Positions 62,833-64,000 of a DNA stretch of 64,000 nucleotides are shown one piece after another; the first letter of the stretch is position 1; every line of letters starts with the position of its first letter. This DNA comes from Anaeromassilibacillus sp. An250 (GTDB lineage: Bacteria > Bacillota > Clostridia > Oscillospirales > Acutalibacteraceae). The notes beneath the pieces were generated by a model. The model searched no databases and had not been told where the DNA came from. It saw nothing but the letters and a program-made list of their open reading frames with translations. The DNA is taken from positions 62,001-126,000 of the forward strand of contig NZ_NFJK01000005.1 in NCBI RefSeq assembly GCF_002159845.1, read 5' to 3'. The translations under genes and the position numbers were made by a program.

Positions 62833-63963
62833 ATGTACCGATTAATCAAACAGGTGGGCAAAGCCCGCCGCGGGGAATTTGTTACACCGCATGGGATCAT
62901 CCAAATGCCTGCCTTTATGAATGTGGCGACCGCCGGTGCGATCAAAGGGGCGGTGTCCGCACTCGATTTAAAAGAGTTGAAATGCCAGGTACAGCTTTGC
63001 AATACCTATCATTTGCATCTGCGCCCTGGCGATGAGACGGTGAAAAAGCTCGGCGGCCTGCACACATTTACCCGCTGGCAGGGGCCAATTTTGACGGACA
63101 GCGGCGGTTTCCAGGTGTTTTCATTGGCAAAGCTGCGCAATATTAAGGAAGAGGGCGTAACCTTTGCCTCCCACATCGACGGGCACCGGATCTTCATGGG
63201 GCCGGAGGAAAGCATGCGGATTCAATCCAACCTGGGTTCTACCATCGCCATGGCCTTTGACGAGTGCATGGAAAACCCGGCGGAATACAACTATGCCCGC
63301 GCTTCCTGTCAACGGACCGTTCGTTGGCTATACCGCTGCAAGGAAGAACACGACCGGCTCAATGCCCTGCCAGATACGGTCAACCCCAAGCAGATGCTCT
63401 GGGGGATCAACCAGGGCAGCACATACGAAGACCTGCGCATAGAAAACATGCGCGAGATCCGGAAGCTGGACCTGGACGGATATGCCATCGGCGGATTGGC
63501 GGTGGGAGAACCGGCGGAGGAGATGTACCGTATCATAGAGGCTGTCGAACCGGAGATGCCAGCGGATAAGCCCCGCTACTTGATGGGTGTGGGGACGCCG
63601 GTCAACATTCTGGAGGCGGTCAAGCGCGGTGTGGATATCTTTGACTGCGTGATGCCAAGCCGCAACGCACGCCACGGCCATGCCTTTACTTGGGAGGGAT
63701 GCCGCAACCTGATGAACGCCAAATACGAGCTGGACACGCTTCCGCTGGACCCGACGTGCGACTGCCCGGCCTGCCGCAACTTCTCCCGTGCTTATATCCA
63801 TCACCTCTTTAAGAGCGGGGAAATGTTGGCGATGCGCCTTTGTGTGATGCACAATATTTATTTTTACAACACGCTCTTAGAGCGTATCCGTGCAGCGCTC
63901 GACAACGATCAATTTGATGCGTTTTACGAGGAAAACGTTGCAAAGCTCGGAAAACGGATTTAA
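62833..63963 (+). CDS. tgt: tRNA-guanine transglycosylase
   Basis: Exchanges G34 of Asp, Asn, His and Tyr tRNAs for preQ1 on the way to queuosine; 376 aa. DSGGFQVFSLAKLR holds the catalytic/binding Asp, GGLAVGEPAEEM and GIFDCVMPSRNARHG-type sequence (VDIFDCVMPSRNARHGHAFTW) carry the nucleophilic Asp region, and the zinc site is CDCPACRNFSRAYIHHLF. The ATG at 62833 has AAAGGAAAAAG upstream. No other queuosine gene is in the window. Confidence 0.97.
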   Translation: MYRLIKQVGKARRGEFVTPHGIIQMPAFMNVATAGAIKGAVSALDLKELKCQVQLCNTYHLHLRPGDETVKKLGGLHTFTRWQGPILTDSGGFQVFSLAKLRNIKEEGVTFASHIDGHRIFMGPEESMRIQSNLGSTIAMAFDECMENPAEYNYARASCQRTVRWLYRCKEEHDRLNALPDTVNPKQMLWGINQGSTYEDLRIENMREIRKLDLDGYAIGGLAVGEPAEEMYRIIEAVEPEMPADKPRYLMGVGTPVNILEAVKRGVDIFDCVMPSRNARHGHAFTWEGCRNLMNAKYELDTLPLDPTCDCPACRNFSRAYIHHLFKSGEMLAMRLCVMHNIYFYNTLLERIRAALDNDQFDAFYEENVAKLGKRI

Positions 63964-64000
63964 AACGGAAATTCCTTTGGGAAAGCGATTAAAACGCTTG

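Noticed and set aside
1-64000. CRISPR array, prophage, rRNA operon
   Set aside because: No regularly spaced repeats, no phage structural or integrase genes and no rRNA sequence were seen on either strand.

Overview
This window looks like a chromosomal stretch from an endospore-forming Clostridia bacterium, most like the Oscillospiraceae/Ruminococcaceae group. The evidence is Firmicutes-type gene order (tlyA-nadK-argR-recN; yicC-remA-gmk-rpoZ-priA-def-fmt...prpC-prkC-rsgA-thiN), a T-box leader on tyrS, spore-coat genes of the clostridial type (sipL, spoIVA, spoVM), an NfnAB transhydrogenase, a type III glutamine synthetase, and frequent TTG/GTG starts behind strong AGGAGG sites.

Layout. 0-5 kb: the 3' end of tlyA, nadK, argR and recN in one overlapping operon, then T-box-controlled tyrS. 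5-9 kb: an AT-richer minus-strand accessory block with a tight four-gene operon (GAD-like/DUF1851 protein, unknown protein, 52-aa membrane protein, DUF1266 protein) and a TetR regulator; near-identical 22-bp sites lie in front of both units. 9-14 kb: DUF5655 protein, nitroreductase, tRNA-Ser(GGA), asnS and an AspT-type aminotransferase, then about 700 bp without genes but with short hairpins. 14.4-18.3 kb: secD-secF and a 1333-bp IS256-family element with 8-bp target duplications and a frameshifted transposase. 18.5-24.3 kb: a PAS-GAF-GGDEF protein, an RluA-type pseudouridine synthase, and a TPP riboswitch driving thiD-thiC and a HAD phosphatase.

24.6-38.1 kb is one long housekeeping operon (RNA turnover, GMP kinase, RNA polymerase omega, primosome, deformylase/formyltransferase, rRNA methylation, PP2C phosphatase/PASTA kinase, RsgA, thiamine pyrophosphokinase). 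coaBC and rpe are absent from their usual places and a yugP-type protease is inserted. 38.3-41.9 kb holds a coat-morphogenesis group: an 8-cysteine mini membrane protein, spoVM (26 codons), sipL and spoIVA. 42-44.4 kb: nfnA-nfnB. 44.6-45.6 kb: a small membrane protein coupled to a SpoIVFB-like intramembrane metalloprotease. 45.8-49.9 kb: a MarR regulator with two tandem operator-like palindromes and a heterodimeric ABC exporter.

50-62.5 kb is a nitrogen-assimilation region: an ANTAR protein with a degenerate receiver and a short type I-like glutamine synthetase on the minus strand; then type III glutamine synthetase behind a leader with a 22-bp perfect terminator stem, an asparagine-synthetase-like amidotransferase behind a structured leader, and gltB-gltD. 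The window ends with tgt (queuosine). No CRISPR array, prophage, rRNA operon or replication origin was seen.
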